Shown here one piece after another: positions 7,311 to 15,919 of a DNA stretch of 34,850 bases. Both the position numbers and the translations under genes were made by a program. The notes below the pieces were generated by a model. It saw only the letters and a list, made by a program, of their open reading frames with translations. It searched no databases and was not told where the DNA came from. This DNA comes from Photorhabdus heterorhabditis (GTDB lineage: Bacteria > Pseudomonadota > Gammaproteobacteria > Enterobacterales > Enterobacteriaceae). Numbering within the stretch: the first letter of the stretch is position 1; the number at the start of each line of letters is the position of its first letter. Location of the stretch: contig NZ_RCWA01000043.1 of NCBI RefSeq assembly GCF_018448905.1, positions 1 to 34,850 on the forward strand, given 5' to 3'.

Positions 7311-7650
7311 CAGCCGTTACTCCTGTCTGTCCATAAATCGTGTCAATCGTGACTGTAATGGTGATTTTTCTTGTGTTGGGGTTTCTTTCACTGCGGTAGT
7401 GGATAATGTTTGATACACCAAGTGTTTGCAGTATTCTCTGTCTGATGACCAGGTCATAAAAACCCGATGTGCCTTTACCTAATACTTTGTCGTAATCAGT
7501 TCCCTCTTGGTTATCAAGAAACCATTCACCACTACGCAGCATCAAACGTGTTCTCACTGCCTGTGCAATCGCCTCCGGTGAATTGATAAGAAAACCCGCT
7601 TCACCACGACCAAATATATAGTCGTTGTCAATTTCTCTTCTGTATCTCAT
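7303..7650 (-). CDS. gp25-like baseplate wedge protein (W/gp25 family)
   Basis: A 115-residue protein with the gp25 fold features: IAQAVRTRLMLRSGEWFLDN in the middle and YDKVLGKGTSGFYDLVIRQ after it. It ends in a beta pair KITITVTIDTIYG. In contractile injection machines gp25 holds the base of the sheath to the wedge, and it is the most conserved baseplate protein. It overlaps both neighbours by a few bases in the operon. Confidence 0.88.
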   Translation of the reverse strand: MRYRREIDNDYIFGRGEAGFLINSPEAIAQAVRTRLMLRSGEWFLDNQEGTDYDKVLGKGTSGFYDLVIRQRILQTLGVSNIIHYRSERNPNTRKITITVTIDTIYGQTGVTADV

Positions 7651-8402
7651 TGGGGTTTCCCCGTGTTGCTTCCACCCGATTGCACACCGCTATGGACATG
7701 GTTTTTAAGGCTAATCCCCGCTGCTGTCACATCGTTGCTCACAGTAACTGGGCCTTGCATGGTTGCAGTACCACCACCAGCCCCCATTCCCTGCGATAAG
7801 TTGCCGTTAATAGTGACGTTGCCGTTCAGGATGATTTCAGGTGAGGTAATTTCGGTACCACCATTTGCAGTGGCAGTGAGTTTTGCCGGTGTGATAACCG
7901 TGATGTTATGGCTACCAGGATCAAGCTCGATATAAGCCGCACCATCATCACTCCTCAGCTGGACGCTACTTGTGCTAATGCCAGCTATTTTTTGTTGCTG
8001 TGATTGTGGGCCAATAAGCGCAAATCCATCGGATAGGTTGTGCTGCCGGGGATCTACCGGCTCTTGTACGCCACCCGATTGCCACCAGTAATCAATGCAA
8101 CGATCAGCAAACACGACCAGACATTCATCACCCGCTTTTACCGGAAATGTTAGCGTCACTCCACCACCCCTTGGGAATATAACGGGGACATCCACCAACA
8201 GCGGTAAGGATACTGATTCAAGATCCCCATCTTTTTTCCTGATTTTCCATCTGATAGCCGGTTGTGCTGTAACGGTTACCGCATCAGCATCAAATGATTG
8301 AATAATACAGGGCAGAGAGACATACAATCCGGCGCTAATCATTTCTTGCATAGAAAAAAAGACCGCTTCCGGTCTATTTAGTCGTTCATCAGTATTTATC
8401 AT
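7647..8402 (-). CDS. Gp138-like baseplate spike protein
   Basis: A 251-residue protein. Residues about 25-130 form the Gp138-type OB-like N-terminal domain (LPCIIQSFDADAVTVTAQPA, LPLLVDVPVIFPRGGGVTLT, then VKAGDECLVVFADRCIDYWW). The C-terminal half is a repetitive beta-helix (PEIILNGNVTINGNLSQ) ending NHVHSGVQSGGSNTGKPQ. The HVH near the tip is like the His-x-His motif that holds iron at the apex of membrane-piercing spikes. It would be the needle tip that first contacts the target envelope. Start overlaps the hub gene stop. Confidence 0.88.
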   Translation of the reverse strand: MINTDERLNRPEAVFFSMQEMISAGLYVSLPCIIQSFDADAVTVTAQPAIRWKIRKKDGDLESVSLPLLVDVPVIFPRGGGVTLTFPVKAGDECLVVFADRCIDYWWQSGGVQEPVDPRQHNLSDGFALIGPQSQQQKIAGISTSSVQLRSDDGAAYIELDPGSHNITVITPAKLTATANGGTEITSPEIILNGNVTINGNLSQGMGAGGGTATMQGPVTVSNDVTAAGISLKNHVHSGVQSGGSNTGKPQ

Positions 8403-9334
8403 CAGTTGTCTGCCTTACCTTTGTTGCCAGTTGATTGATTCAGCAGGGTGTGATCGCTCTTAGCGATACACATCATTTTCATGTACCACTCGGTTTCGCG
8501 GGTATCGCCGGAATAATTTATATTGAAGACAATGTAATCACCGTCAGAATCCAATGCTGCCGGTTGTTCTTTTGAATCCTTATGTACAGTAGAGGGATCA
8601 ACCGGTGTGATTGAGCGGTTATCCAATCTAATTAATGTACCTGGACGGATGTTCGGATTAATTAAGCACGTAACGTTAATACCTGAGCCGATAGTCTGTT
8701 CAGGCATACCAATCAGACCCGTTTTTAATGTGAGTACAACGGCTTCAGTTAAGTATTTATTTTTAGGCACAATATGTAACTGGTTATCTTCATAGCGCCA
8801 GTTAGCATCACATTGTTTTGCCAAGTCAGAGACTGCATTACGGTGCATACCAAAAAGCACTTTTCCTCTGGGTGAGGCTGACATTCTTAATTCAGGGCGC
8901 AAGCCAGCCGTAATGCCATATTTGGCAATATCACGCATCAGTAAGTGATCTAAATCTGCTTGTGAATATCCAGCCGCAATGGTGGTATTCACTGTCGCGT
9001 AATTGTGTGGTTCATCTCCGTCTGCCGCCTGAATAACAACACAAGTATCCGTTGGGCTATCTCTCTTTACATGGGTGTACTGGATTTGACCTGAAAATAT
9101 TTGTCCTGAGTTCCCTTTGTAGCCCGCCACAAATTTAATCGTTTTAAACTCATTTTTGCGTAATTTATTACTGGTTGCGTCATTAAGGTTATATATTGTA
9201 AAAATGCCTGTAGCAGGATAGGAAGATTCCGTTATTTTAATATCAAATATGATTTTCAGGTTTGATAAATCTACTTTTTCGCCCTTTTCGTCGAAAACGA
9301 TAAGGTGACATTCTCTTATCCATTGTTTTGACAT
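8402..9334 (-). CDS. Baseplate hub protein (gp27/gpD-like)
   Basis: A 310-residue protein, start with AGGTGAATT before the ATG. The N-terminal half (LKIIFDIKITESSYPATGIF, IYNLNDATSNKL, GYKGNSGQIFSGQIQYTHV) has the barrel pattern of hub proteins that sit on the spike. A middle section follows with AKQCDANWRYEDNQLHIVPK, seen in gp27/late-control-D-like hubs. The end (GDTRETEWYMKMMCIAKSDH) is conserved in phages with a Gp138 spike. The position directly before the spike gene supports the hub role. Exact family name is inferred. Confidence 0.8.
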   Translation of the reverse strand: MSKQWIRECHLIVFDEKGEKVDLSNLKIIFDIKITESSYPATGIFTIYNLNDATSNKLRKNEFKTIKFVAGYKGNSGQIFSGQIQYTHVKRDSPTDTCVVIQAADGDEPHNYATVNTTIAAGYSQADLDHLLMRDIAKYGITAGLRPELRMSASPRGKVLFGMHRNAVSDLAKQCDANWRYEDNQLHIVPKNKYLTEAVVLTLKTGLIGMPEQTIGSGINVTCLINPNIRPGTLIRLDNRSITPVDPSTVHKDSKEQPAALDSDGDYIVFNINYSGDTRETEWYMKMMCIAKSDHTLLNQSTGNKGKADN

Positions 9335-9356
9335 AATTCACCTAATTAACAGGAAC

Positions 9357-9378
9357 AAAAAAACCGCAATTAAGCGGG
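9357..9378 (-). terminator. Weak hairpin with T-run between plug and hub genes
   Basis: Read on the - strand: CCGC, six-base loop TTAATT, GCGG, then seven T residues. The stem is only four GC pairs. The 135-base gap here is the only sizeable gap in the tail operon, so it may attenuate transcription. Confidence 0.35.
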
Positions 9379-9469
9379 TATGCGTAACAAGTCATTGAAC
9401 ATTAAAGATTACAGGTTCACAAATAGCAAAATAAACAACCCCCTAAAATTCACGCTTATTTTCTTCATG

Positions 9470-9775
9470 TTAATTTGTTACAAAATATAATTTATCCTCT
9501 TTACCAAGATTATTCCTGAAAGGTTTTTCCTGGTTTATATCACCATAAAAAATTAATGAACCGTTAAAACCAAGATGACGATATTGTTCAAGCAAGTTAA
9601 TCCCAAATACTAGCGGTAAGCCAGTGACTATTGGCTCACTGTCCGGCGTCATGATATCCAGAATCCAACCCGCAATATCACGCCAAATTAAGCTCATTTT
9701 ATAGTTAACACCATCCAATTGAACATCGAATTGCTGGTTTATCGGTGATAAAGGAATTTCTACAATCCCAGCCAT
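9470..9775 (-). CDS. Baseplate plug protein (Pam3 gp18-like)
   Basis: A 101-residue protein whose start overlaps the Dit-like gene by 16 bases. The pattern MAGIVEIPLSPINQQFDVQL, VNYKMSLIWRDIAGWILDI, PLVFGINLLEQYRHLG is that of the small beta-rich protein known as a plug in the cyanophage Pam3 baseplate. It would close the central channel near the hub until contraction. Family call by recognition; length agrees with the family. Confidence 0.75.
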   Translation of the reverse strand: MAGIVEIPLSPINQQFDVQLDGVNYKMSLIWRDIAGWILDIMTPDSEPIVTGLPLVFGINLLEQYRHLGFNGSLIFYGDINQEKPFRNNLGKEDKLYFVTN

Positions 9776-10365
9776 TTTTTACCCCGCTCTATAATATAGT
9801 CAAGAATAACTCGTGGTAATGACGGCTTCACCGTGACTTTGGTTCCCACATTAATCACAGGTGCCGTATCTTCAGGATGTTTCATATTTTCAGCAGGCGC
9901 TGCTTGCTCCGTTGATGTTTCAACAATAATGATTTCACGCAGGTTTAAAATCACTGAGAGAACATTTTCACTGGTTTTATCCGTTGTGATTGTCATATCT
10001 TTAATTAACATATTTTTATATAAGCGTTTCCCGGTGACGACATCAAAAGGTTTATGGGATGCCCTAAGGTCGAGTAATTGTTGATACACCGCATGCGGAC
10101 TGGTTCCCAGGCTCAATCCGGTAGCAATATCAAATACTTTTGTAGTATCAATAACATCAAGTAGCGAACCGCCACCAGCAAAACCTAGCTCCATTCTCAC
10201 TTCTGATGGACTATCATAAGCATGATCACTGATTGTCACCCCCTGTTGGACTGGATGATCCGTGATATTGGATGTGTCCGTATGTGTTTCTGAAATAATG
10301 ACACTCGGTACAATGGCACCTATTTTTCTCGTTTGCTGAGAAAACATAACTGATAATATATCCAT
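9760..10365 (-). CDS. Dit-like tail/baseplate protein
   Basis: A 201-residue protein just after the tape measure, where distal tail proteins usually lie. Residues about 14-145 fit the Dit-like N-terminal domain: VPSVIISETHTDTSNITDHP, VTISDHAYDSPSEVRMELGF, VYQQLLDLRASHKPFDVVTG, MLIKDMTITTDKTSENVLSV. The C-terminal 55 residues are low in structure signals. It would form the ring between tube and hub. Overlaps the plug gene. Confidence 0.78.
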   Translation of the reverse strand: MDILSVMFSQQTRKIGAIVPSVIISETHTDTSNITDHPVQQGVTISDHAYDSPSEVRMELGFAGGGSLLDVIDTTKVFDIATGLSLGTSPHAVYQQLLDLRASHKPFDVVTGKRLYKNMLIKDMTITTDKTSENVLSVILNLREIIIVETSTEQAAPAENMKHPEDTAPVINVGTKVTVKPSLPRVILDYIIERGKKWLGL

Positions 10366-10367
10366 TG

Positions 10368-12212
10368 TTATCTCACTTGTGTTTGCATATTTCTAAGTAA
10401 CATACTGTGAGTGCGTTCTACCGTTTCTCCAGTAAGTCTTGCCGCTTCTCTGGGGGATTCAACGCCATTAATCTCAATATGGTAGTTTACTTCCCCAATC
10501 CCATTCATATTATTATTGCCAGCAGGAATCAGCGAACGCAGCATGAAATTGTGAGTCGCTCCCTGATGATTGATCATACTGTTGATATTCGTCATTGCAC
10601 CGCTGAGCATATGAGGGTCAATGGAAATGTTTTTCCAATAATTAGCAACATTATTTAGATGTTTGGTTAAGCCCAAAGGTTTATTCTCTGACGGTGGCAC
10701 GCCGAGAATCGCCGCCCTAATAAATTCTGGTGAATAGGGATTACCACCAATTTCGACTACCATCATGCTATCAATCAAATGTTGCATCACGTTAGGATCG
10801 GTTAAATCAAGGAACGCATCTTTAGAAACGCCCATCATTTTAGACACACTAGCAATGTATGCTTTAGTCTTATTACCGTCTTTTGATGGCGCCCATGTCG
10901 GGATAATACTGGCAATGGTTTGCAGCTTTTTTCCTGTAGTCTTGCCACTAAAATAACGCCTCAATTGATGAGCGGTGGCCTTTAATTCACTATATGCATC
11001 TGGAAACTTAGCAAATCTGTGCCCAGGGCTATCTTCACGGACTGCCCCTCTTTGATTCGCAAAGTTCATATTTAGCGGGTTGTTATTCCTGGCCCCTCTG
11101 GAAGACATGAGTTTCTTTATTCTTGTTTCTGTCAGCTCACTGTTCAAAATATCCATCGACTGATTAACTGCATTTAAACTCTGATGAGTATCAGGCTGCT
11201 TAGCAATACCAGCTTTATGATGGTCTTTATTGAGTGGCTTATTCTTGCGTTTCTTTTTCGCTTTACTTGATTGGCCTGATACTTTTCTGGGAATATCGGC
11301 AATTTTTTGGCTGTGATCTTTATCAATTATAAGTTCACCGCCATCAAGCTGTTTTTGATATTGGGGAATACCAGCAACTTTCTGGTTGTGATCTTTATCA
11401 ATGATAGGCTTACTACCATCAAGTTGTTTCTGGTATTTTTCATAATTATCTTTGCTAAAAAACGGTGTCAAGTCAGAAGCCACATACAGCCCATGCGTTG
11501 ATATCCAACTATTAAATTGATCAAACGTTAACAGGGGTTTCTTATTTGCTTCACGTTCTTTTCGCTGCCGCTGTATGGTTTCACCCACCGTTTCGTGATT
11601 TTTCCTTGCTTCTTCTTGTAATGCATTTAATCGACTATTAAGGTCGAATAATATTCCCAGCGTAATTTTTCTTCCTGTGAATTTCCATAATTCATTCAGT
11701 GTTTTCAATAAGCCGTTCGCTGAAGCTTCCCCTTTGTTTAACCATTTAACTAATCCCTCAATCGCATTAAATATGTCATCACTATCAAGTGTGTTGGTGT
11801 TTTGATTGGCACATCCCATCGTGGCTTTTAATAGCGGCTCACTCATTGATGTTATCAAAGAGGCAGTATTAACATGGCCGCCATTGGCATGGGACAAAAT
11901 ATCAATCTTCGGTAGAAATCTTTCTACACTTCCACTTCCTACCGCCTGACTAGCTCCCTCATCAATAGGTTTAATTTTTTCAATCGTTGAACCTGTTTTC
12001 TGTAACTGTCCGTAGAGTTTGTCCAGCCCGTCAGTGACTTGGGTGATAAAATTAACCACCGCTGAGGTGGCGTTTTCAATTTCCGCCCTCATTTTGAGAA
12101 CATTGGCTGTTACTTCGGTGATAACAGCGATAAATTTACGCTGTCCCACCTCGTCAACATCAAACTTAAGTGATACCAGGAAATCTCTCATTGTTTCAGC
12201 GTCATTACTCAT
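10368..12212 (-). CDS. Tail tape measure protein with muramidase-like domain
   Basis: A 614-residue protein. Residues 1-210 are helical and tape-measure-like. Around residues 258-310 two 26-residue repeats occur (YQKQLDG...IIDKDHNQKVAGIP and YQKQLDG...IIDKDHSQKIADIP). A lysine-rich linker follows (SGQSSKAKKKRKNKPLNKDH). Residues about 375-505 resemble the virion-associated peptidoglycan lytic domain of the structural protein P5 type: RGARNNNPLNMNF, HRFAKFPDAYSELKA, LRRYFSGKT, LQTIASIIPTWAPSKDGNKT. Such domains open peptidoglycan during injection. The short length implies a short tail. The start lies within the end of the frameshift product, as ATGAGTAA. The ribosome site is GAGAGGTGG. Confidence 0.82.
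   Translation of the reverse strand: MSNDAETMRDFLVSLKFDVDEVGQRKFIAVITEVTANVLKMRAEIENATSAVVNFITQVTDGLDKLYGQLQKTGSTIEKIKPIDEGASQAVGSGSVERFLPKIDILSHANGGHVNTASLITSMSEPLLKATMGCANQNTNTLDSDDIFNAIEGLVKWLNKGEASANGLLKTLNELWKFTGRKITLGILFDLNSRLNALQEEARKNHETVGETIQRQRKEREANKKPLLTFDQFNSWISTHGLYVASDLTPFFSKDNYEKYQKQLDGSKPIIDKDHNQKVAGIPQYQKQLDGGELIIDKDHSQKIADIPRKVSGQSSKAKKKRKNKPLNKDHHKAGIAKQPDTHQSLNAVNQSMDILNSELTETRIKKLMSSRGARNNNPLNMNFANQRGAVREDSPGHRFAKFPDAYSELKATAHQLRRYFSGKTTGKKLQTIASIIPTWAPSKDGNKTKAYIASVSKMMGVSKDAFLDLTDPNVMQHLIDSMMVVEIGGNPYSPEFIRAAILGVPPSENKPLGLTKHLNNVANYWKNISIDPHMLSGAMTNINSMINHQGATHNFMLRSLIPAGNNNMNGIGEVNYHIEINGVESPREAARLTGETVERTHSMLLRNMQTQVR
11283..11438 (-). repeat. Two direct 78-bp repeats in the tape measure gene
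   Basis: Two adjacent 26-codon units, seen for example as GTGATCTTTATCAAT at about 11309 and again about 78 bases on, with the same protein unit in both (YQKQLDG...IIDKDH.QK). In-frame duplication would lengthen the tape by one unit. Confidence 0.75.
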
Positions 12213-12815
12213 TTCGCCACCTCTCTATCATGGCCTCATTTTCCGATTTAACATCAAGGGCATCATTCATCAATGCAATATCAGCCAGGTCAAGAGCGCC
12301 GTCTTTTAATGATTCATAACAGCACATGCCCGCAATGACCGGGCGTAACAGATAATCACGCCCTTTCGGGAGAGTTTCAAAATTTAAGCTGGGTTGTCCT
12401 GGGATTACACTTCGCTCTCTGATAGGGCGGGAAAAAAATTTCCCAATGAATCTCGAATAATAAAACCTACAATTTTCAGTAATTCTAAGCCATTGATGTC
12501 ATCGAACATCAATACTTGACCATCAGGTTCATAAATCTTGCTCCATATGCCACTCTGTTCACGAGAAACCACTGATAAGCAAATATCATTAATTTCATAC
12601 CGGTTGGATTTTCCCAGCGCAGTAATGAATTCAATCAGATGAGGAATCAATTCTTCAAAGCTGGTCGTGCCATCATCATTTCTATCTGCGACGATCTTTT
12701 TCATCAGTGGCCCAAGTGCAGGAATAGCTGGAGACAAGGCCACTGCCAGATCCTGTTGCTGAAAAGCGTTCAGTTTGCCACTGCGATATTTTTTACCGTC
12801 GATTTCAAATTCCAT
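12205..12815 (-). CDS. Tail assembly chaperone, -1 frameshift fusion (E-E' / G-GT type)
   Basis: If ribosomes slip back one base at the heptamer ending at 12435, the short chaperone's first 127 residues continue for 76 more codons to the stop at 12205-12207. This gives about 203 residues. The extension is open throughout, has no start codon of its own before its middle, and looks coding: FETLPKGRDYLLRPVIAG, CCYESLKDGALDLADIALMN, ALDVKSENEAMIERWRNE. Most tailed phages make this pair of products just upstream of the tape measure, and both bind it during tail assembly. The extension's last codons overlap the tape measure start. Confidence 0.82.
12405..12815 (-). CDS. Tail assembly chaperone, short form
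   Basis: A 136-residue product (start ATG 12815, chosen because GGGGGGAGATT lies directly before it; the frame is open to a TTG at 12830). It reads MEFEIDGKKYRSGKLNAFQQ, then SPAIPALGPLMKKIVADRND, SFEELIPHLIEFITALGKSN, and ends NFFPALSESEV. The position between tube and tape measure, the size, and the acidic helical character fit the phage chaperone that coats the tape measure before the tube forms. Related to P2 E / lambda G by position and mechanism rather than by clear sequence similarity. Confidence 0.82.
   Translation of the reverse strand: MEFEIDGKKYRSGKLNAFQQQDLAVALSPAIPALGPLMKKIVADRNDDGTTSFEELIPHLIEFITALGKSNRYEINDICLSVVSREQSGIWSKIYEPDGQVLMFDDINGLELLKIVGFIIRDSLGNFFPALSESEV
12432..12441 (-). 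promoter_or_regulatory. Slippery sequence for programmed -1 frameshift
   Basis: On the coding strand AAATTTTTTT, read in the zero frame as A AAT TTT TTT CCC. A AAT TTT is a standard X XXY YYZ heptamer and T TTT TTT overlaps it. It lies 25 bases before the stop of the short form. The -1 frame is open from here to 12205. Confidence 0.8.
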
Positions 12816-12930
12816 AATCTCCCCCCTCAAATACTTAGCCCAAAACCGTCCAAGCTACCGAAGCATAAGCCTGATTATGAACATGCAGACAAATGCCCCG
12901 GCTAGTTTCAGCGTTTGTAAAGTAAACTGG

Positions 12931-13371
12931 TTAGAATGTGCCTAACATGATGTCGATTTTTCCGCAATCAAACACCCAGGCAACGGTATTACCTGCTTTG
13001 GAATTCTGTAAATCCGGTTGCTTCTGAAAGGCAACAGAACGTGCAACAACAACGTCGTTACTTTCCTTGTTTCGAATAACAATCACGTTATTACCCCATG
13101 CTGCCGATGAAAGCGATTGTGCACTAAGCATAGCGTTCAGTTTTGCGTTTACCGGACTGGTCTTAAGCAAATTAACTGTAATAGTTCCAGATTTGGTAGC
13201 ATGCAATGAATGCATGACTTCACCATCTGCTCCGGTGGTCATGGTGTTTTTGCTTTCTGACATCGTAACTACAATTCCCTCGTCAGAGAGAGCCGCGCCG
13301 TTACCAAGATCGAAAGAACCTCCTACCCCTGTAATAGAAGCAGAGACATCAAGAAAAGAATACGTAGCCAT
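12931..13371 (-). CDS. Tail tube protein (DUF3277)
   Basis: A 146-residue protein from ATG 13371, with AAGGA six bases upstream; the frame extends two codons further to a TTG. It shows the DUF3277 pattern: MATYSFLDVSASITGVGGSF, GIVVTMSESKNTMTTGADGE, MHSLHATKSGTITVNLLKTS, WGNNVIVIRNKESNDVVVAR, DCGKIDIMLGTF. DUF3277 proteins are tube subunits of contractile tails whose sheath is DUF3383. The gene follows the sheath gene after nine bases. Confidence 0.88.
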   Translation of the reverse strand: MATYSFLDVSASITGVGGSFDLGNGAALSDEGIVVTMSESKNTMTTGADGEVMHSLHATKSGTITVNLLKTSPVNAKLNAMLSAQSLSSAAWGNNVIVIRNKESNDVVVARSVAFQKQPDLQNSKAGNTVAWVFDCGKIDIMLGTF

Positions 13372-13380
13372 TTTCAATCC

Positions 13381-14847
13381 TTATCTGTTTACATTAATAA
13401 TGACATCAGCGTAATGAACAGCTCCTGCTAATTTGATAGCGCACTGAATAACCGGTGCTTTCCGGGCTTCCCTGTCAGCCTGTGCCTGTGTCGCAATGGG
13501 TGGAGCGTAGACGTAATAACCTTTTGTCAATGTTGCTCCGGTGTTCAGCGCACCAATCGGATCACCACCCCATACTCCATGAGCGATCAATCCATTCGTC
13601 ACCGCTTGAGCAAGTGACTGTTCAACATTGGTAATTAGGCGTGTGACACCTTCATCAGTTTGGGGGATTTTGCTGGTACTGGTGTAAAGCAGGTTATAAA
13701 GATTGTTCTGAACGTAGTTCTGCAACCAGTCCAGACTGTGACGTTCATCAATGAAATCACCGTTTGCCATGACGCCTTCCTGAATAATGGCTGTGTCATT
13801 GTTATACTTAACAAAAACGTTGCCGTTTTTCTTTTTCAAGGCGTTGGCTTGGGTTGCGGTGAGATTTTCCGCCGTAACCGCAGGTTCTTGTTTAAATTTC
13901 AGGGTAATGGTGGTGTTGTTACCGTCGAAATTGACCGTAAACATACGTCCCATCAGAGAAGCCACAGTATAGGGTTTACCCGTTGAATATTGCCAAAGCG
14001 TACGCTGATAATTTCCCCCTTTCAGTTTTGATCCAATATCAGTATCAACATCAGCATCCAATACCGCTGTTTTTTGCACTGTATGTCCATAGATTCGAGA
14101 AACAGATGCCGATTCAATGTAGTCAGTAACAGATAGAATATCTTCGTCTGTCAGCGTGTCGTCAGCGATAACCAGCCCATACCAGCCACTAGACGCAGCC
14201 CCCAATGTTGCCACGGCCTCAGCAATCGTTTCTGCTTTGGTTGGTTCGATAACCGTAGCCCCAGACTCTCCATCTAGTTTTAGTAAATCACCAATGTACG
14301 TTCCGCTAGCCTGTGAAACATAACCAATAGCGCCCGCAGAATTTGGTACCACGGCGAAACATGCAGATGAATTATCATATGTCACTGAACAATCTTTCAG
14401 CTTTTCCGCTACCCGTTGGGCAACACCATTAAGATTGGTCTCTTTACTCAAATCGATGCCGCTGCATATCACCTCTTTACCGTTAAGCGTTAACTTAAAA
14501 GAACCATTTGTGACGGCAGTAAATTTACTCAGTATTTGTTGTTGCTTGGTCAGTACTGCCCCTTGCAAAGAAGCTCCGACATTGCTTTTAGCCCAGCGGC
14601 CAATATATAAATCGACAGGACGTGGTGACTGGGAGTAATAAAGCGCTGCGGCCTGGTACTCTGGCGTATCCATACCGAAATCTGCCCCTACGCCATCGAT
14701 ATCAGAATACTGGCGTAAACGCTCATGAGTATTGATCACGTTGCTTACACCGACGATCAGTAACGCACCAAAGTTCCGAGCCTGAGCCGCATGAGGAGCC
14801 ATATTCAACGTGACATTGATAATGTTTGAAACAGGTAAACCCTGCAT
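13381..14847 (-). CDS. Contractile tail sheath protein (DUF3383)
   Basis: A 488-residue protein with GGAGATTAAATT before the ATG. Family marks: N-terminal [20 protein letters not shown] and [55 protein letters not shown] (about 70-85); and the C-terminal [40 protein letters not shown], then [20 protein letters not shown]. The sheath stores the energy for driving the tube through the target envelope. Length is normal for the family and no disruption is seen, so the machine could be functional. Confidence 0.9.
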   Translation of the reverse strand: MQGLPVSNIINVTLNMAPHAAQARNFGALLIVGVSNVINTHERLRQYSDIDGVGADFGMDTPEYQAAALYYSQSPRPVDLYIGRWAKSNVGASLQGAVLTKQQQILSKFTAVTNGSFKLTLNGKEVICSGIDLSKETNLNGVAQRVAEKLKDCSVTYDNSSACFAVVPNSAGAIGYVSQASGTYIGDLLKLDGESGATVIEPTKAETIAEAVATLGAASSGWYGLVIADDTLTDEDILSVTDYIESASVSRIYGHTVQKTAVLDADVDTDIGSKLKGGNYQRTLWQYSTGKPYTVASLMGRMFTVNFDGNNTTITLKFKQEPAVTAENLTATQANALKKKNGNVFVKYNNDTAIIQEGVMANGDFIDERHSLDWLQNYVQNNLYNLLYTSTSKIPQTDEGVTRLITNVEQSLAQAVTNGLIAHGVWGGDPIGALNTGATLTKGYYVYAPPIATQAQADREARKAPVIQCAIKLAGAVHYADVIINVNR

Positions 14848-14850
14848 AAT

Positions 14851-15390
14851 TTAATCTCCAAAGAATTTGACAGGCGCTTCCACCAGTGATTTAACACCGT
14901 ATTCACGCACCACTTTTCGCCGCAAGGTGATCGTCATGTCATAACGATGCACCCACTGATTATTGATAAGCTCAGGTAAAAAAGTTAGCCGAGTATATTT
15001 GCCCACAGAAAGACCGAAACGACCTAATTCGTCATTGTTCTGACTGACCGCCAATCCATCACGAAAACAGGTACCGTACCGCTGGCAGTTCGGGCCATAA
15101 AACGAAATCAAACACTCGATTTCTTCATAACGCCATAACTCAGTACTTTCGTCGGTTTGGTTCTCAAAGACCGGAGACACGTCTGAAATAAAGCCCGTAA
15201 TGCCAAAATCACACCCATCATCTTCCGATAACGGTGGTGGTAGTGATGTCCATCGGGAACGCACTTTATCGTCAGGCAAACCAGAAACACCACACACCCA
15301 ATGGTGCAGAGTGTGTTCCAGCTCATCATCGTACTCAGGCCCAGGAATGACAGGCGTTAACCAACCCGCTTTATCACTACTGTTGCTCAT
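14851..15390 (-). CDS. Phage neck terminator / tail completion protein (LIC_12616 family)
   Basis: A 179-residue protein. The frame is open to 15570 but the ATG at 15390 is chosen because GGAGG lies eight bases upstream and the family start is near SDKAGWLTP. Motifs: WLTPVIPGPEYDDELEHTLH, WVCGVSGLPDDKVRSRW, CDFGITGFISDVSPVFENQT, ECLISFYGPNCQRYGTCFRD, LAVSQNNDELGRFGLSV, LINNQWVHRYDMTITLRRKV, and the end SLVEAPVKFFGD. In phages it caps the tube at the neck where the head joins. Keeping it while capsid genes are gone fits a tail particle, which also needs a cap. First gene of the structural operon. Confidence 0.85.
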   Translation of the reverse strand: MSNSSDKAGWLTPVIPGPEYDDELEHTLHHWVCGVSGLPDDKVRSRWTSLPPPLSEDDGCDFGITGFISDVSPVFENQTDESTELWRYEEIECLISFYGPNCQRYGTCFRDGLAVSQNNDELGRFGLSVGKYTRLTFLPELINNQWVHRYDMTITLRRKVVREYGVKSLVEAPVKFFGD

Positions 15391-15554
15391 CAAAAATACC
15401 TCCATCAAACAGCAATAACTCGCAATGTAGCTGAATACACCAAGCCCTCTATGAAGGCTTAGTCTCCAGCACCAGGTTATGATTGATTTAATAGGGATAC
15501 CGACCGCAAAGAAGGTAAAAAAATATGCGTAAGTCATTCGCGGCGGCAAATACG

Positions 15555-15580
15555 AAAAAGGCCGCAACAAAGTGCAGCCC
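15555..15580 (-). terminator. Rho-independent terminator upstream of the tail operon
   Basis: On the - strand: GGCTGCA, loop CTTTGT, TGCGGCC (one G-T pair), then five T residues. It lies 165 bases before the neck gene start, in the same direction, so it would stop read-through from the Q side unless transcription is antiterminated. Confidence 0.65.
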
Positions 15581-15644
15581 TTACAATTACTATTTAAGTT
15601 TTTACTTATCTATCAGTGTGTCACAGCGGATACTTTAAGACACT

Positions 15645-15771
15645 TATACCTGTTATCTTTCAAGTTGCCTCTTTGTTGGCTGCACTCACTCACCCCAGTC
15701 ACAGAGTTATCTATGCTCCTGGGGATTCGCTCCCTTGCCGTCTTGATGCATCTTGAAATCTATTGGGTATA
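15645..15771 (+). repeat. ERIC element (127 bp), copy 1
   Basis: Full-length enterobacterial repetitive intergenic consensus, from TATACC to GGGTATA. It contains the conserved CTTTGTTGGCTGCACTCACT and the core CTCCTGGGGATTCGCTC. It lies in the gap between antiterminator Q and the tail operon. ERIC RNA can fold into a long hairpin and alter message stability. Confidence 0.9.
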
Positions 15772-15853
15772 TCCATATCACACCATCTCTTGAATAACTT
15801 TAATTTTTTCAATTGAACCTGATGAATTAAACGTTATTTTCCCGATTTTCTAC

Positions 15854-15884
15854 ATAAAAAAACCCCGATAAAAATATCGAGGTT
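15854..15884 (-). terminator. Rho-independent terminator after antiterminator Q
   Basis: On the - strand: AACCTCGATA, short A/T loop, TATCGGGGTT, then a run of T. Ten-pair stem with one mismatch, 36 bases past the Q stop. It ends the Q message or, in an antitermination scheme, blocks late transcription until Q acts. Confidence 0.8.
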
Positions 15885-15919
15885 TATTAGTTTCCGCGCT
15901 TATTCGCAACTTTAACTGG

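Noticed and set aside
11283-11438. CRISPR-like repeats
   Set aside because: Two in-frame coding repeats of 78 bp without spacers.
10368-15390. P2-type tail module (xenorhabdicin-like)
   Set aside because: Sheath and tube are DUF3383/DUF3277 with a Gp138 spike, not the P2 FI/FII set.
15391-15570. 60-residue N-terminal extension of the neck terminator
   Set aside because: Not family-like, and a strong ribosome site precedes the ATG at 15390.
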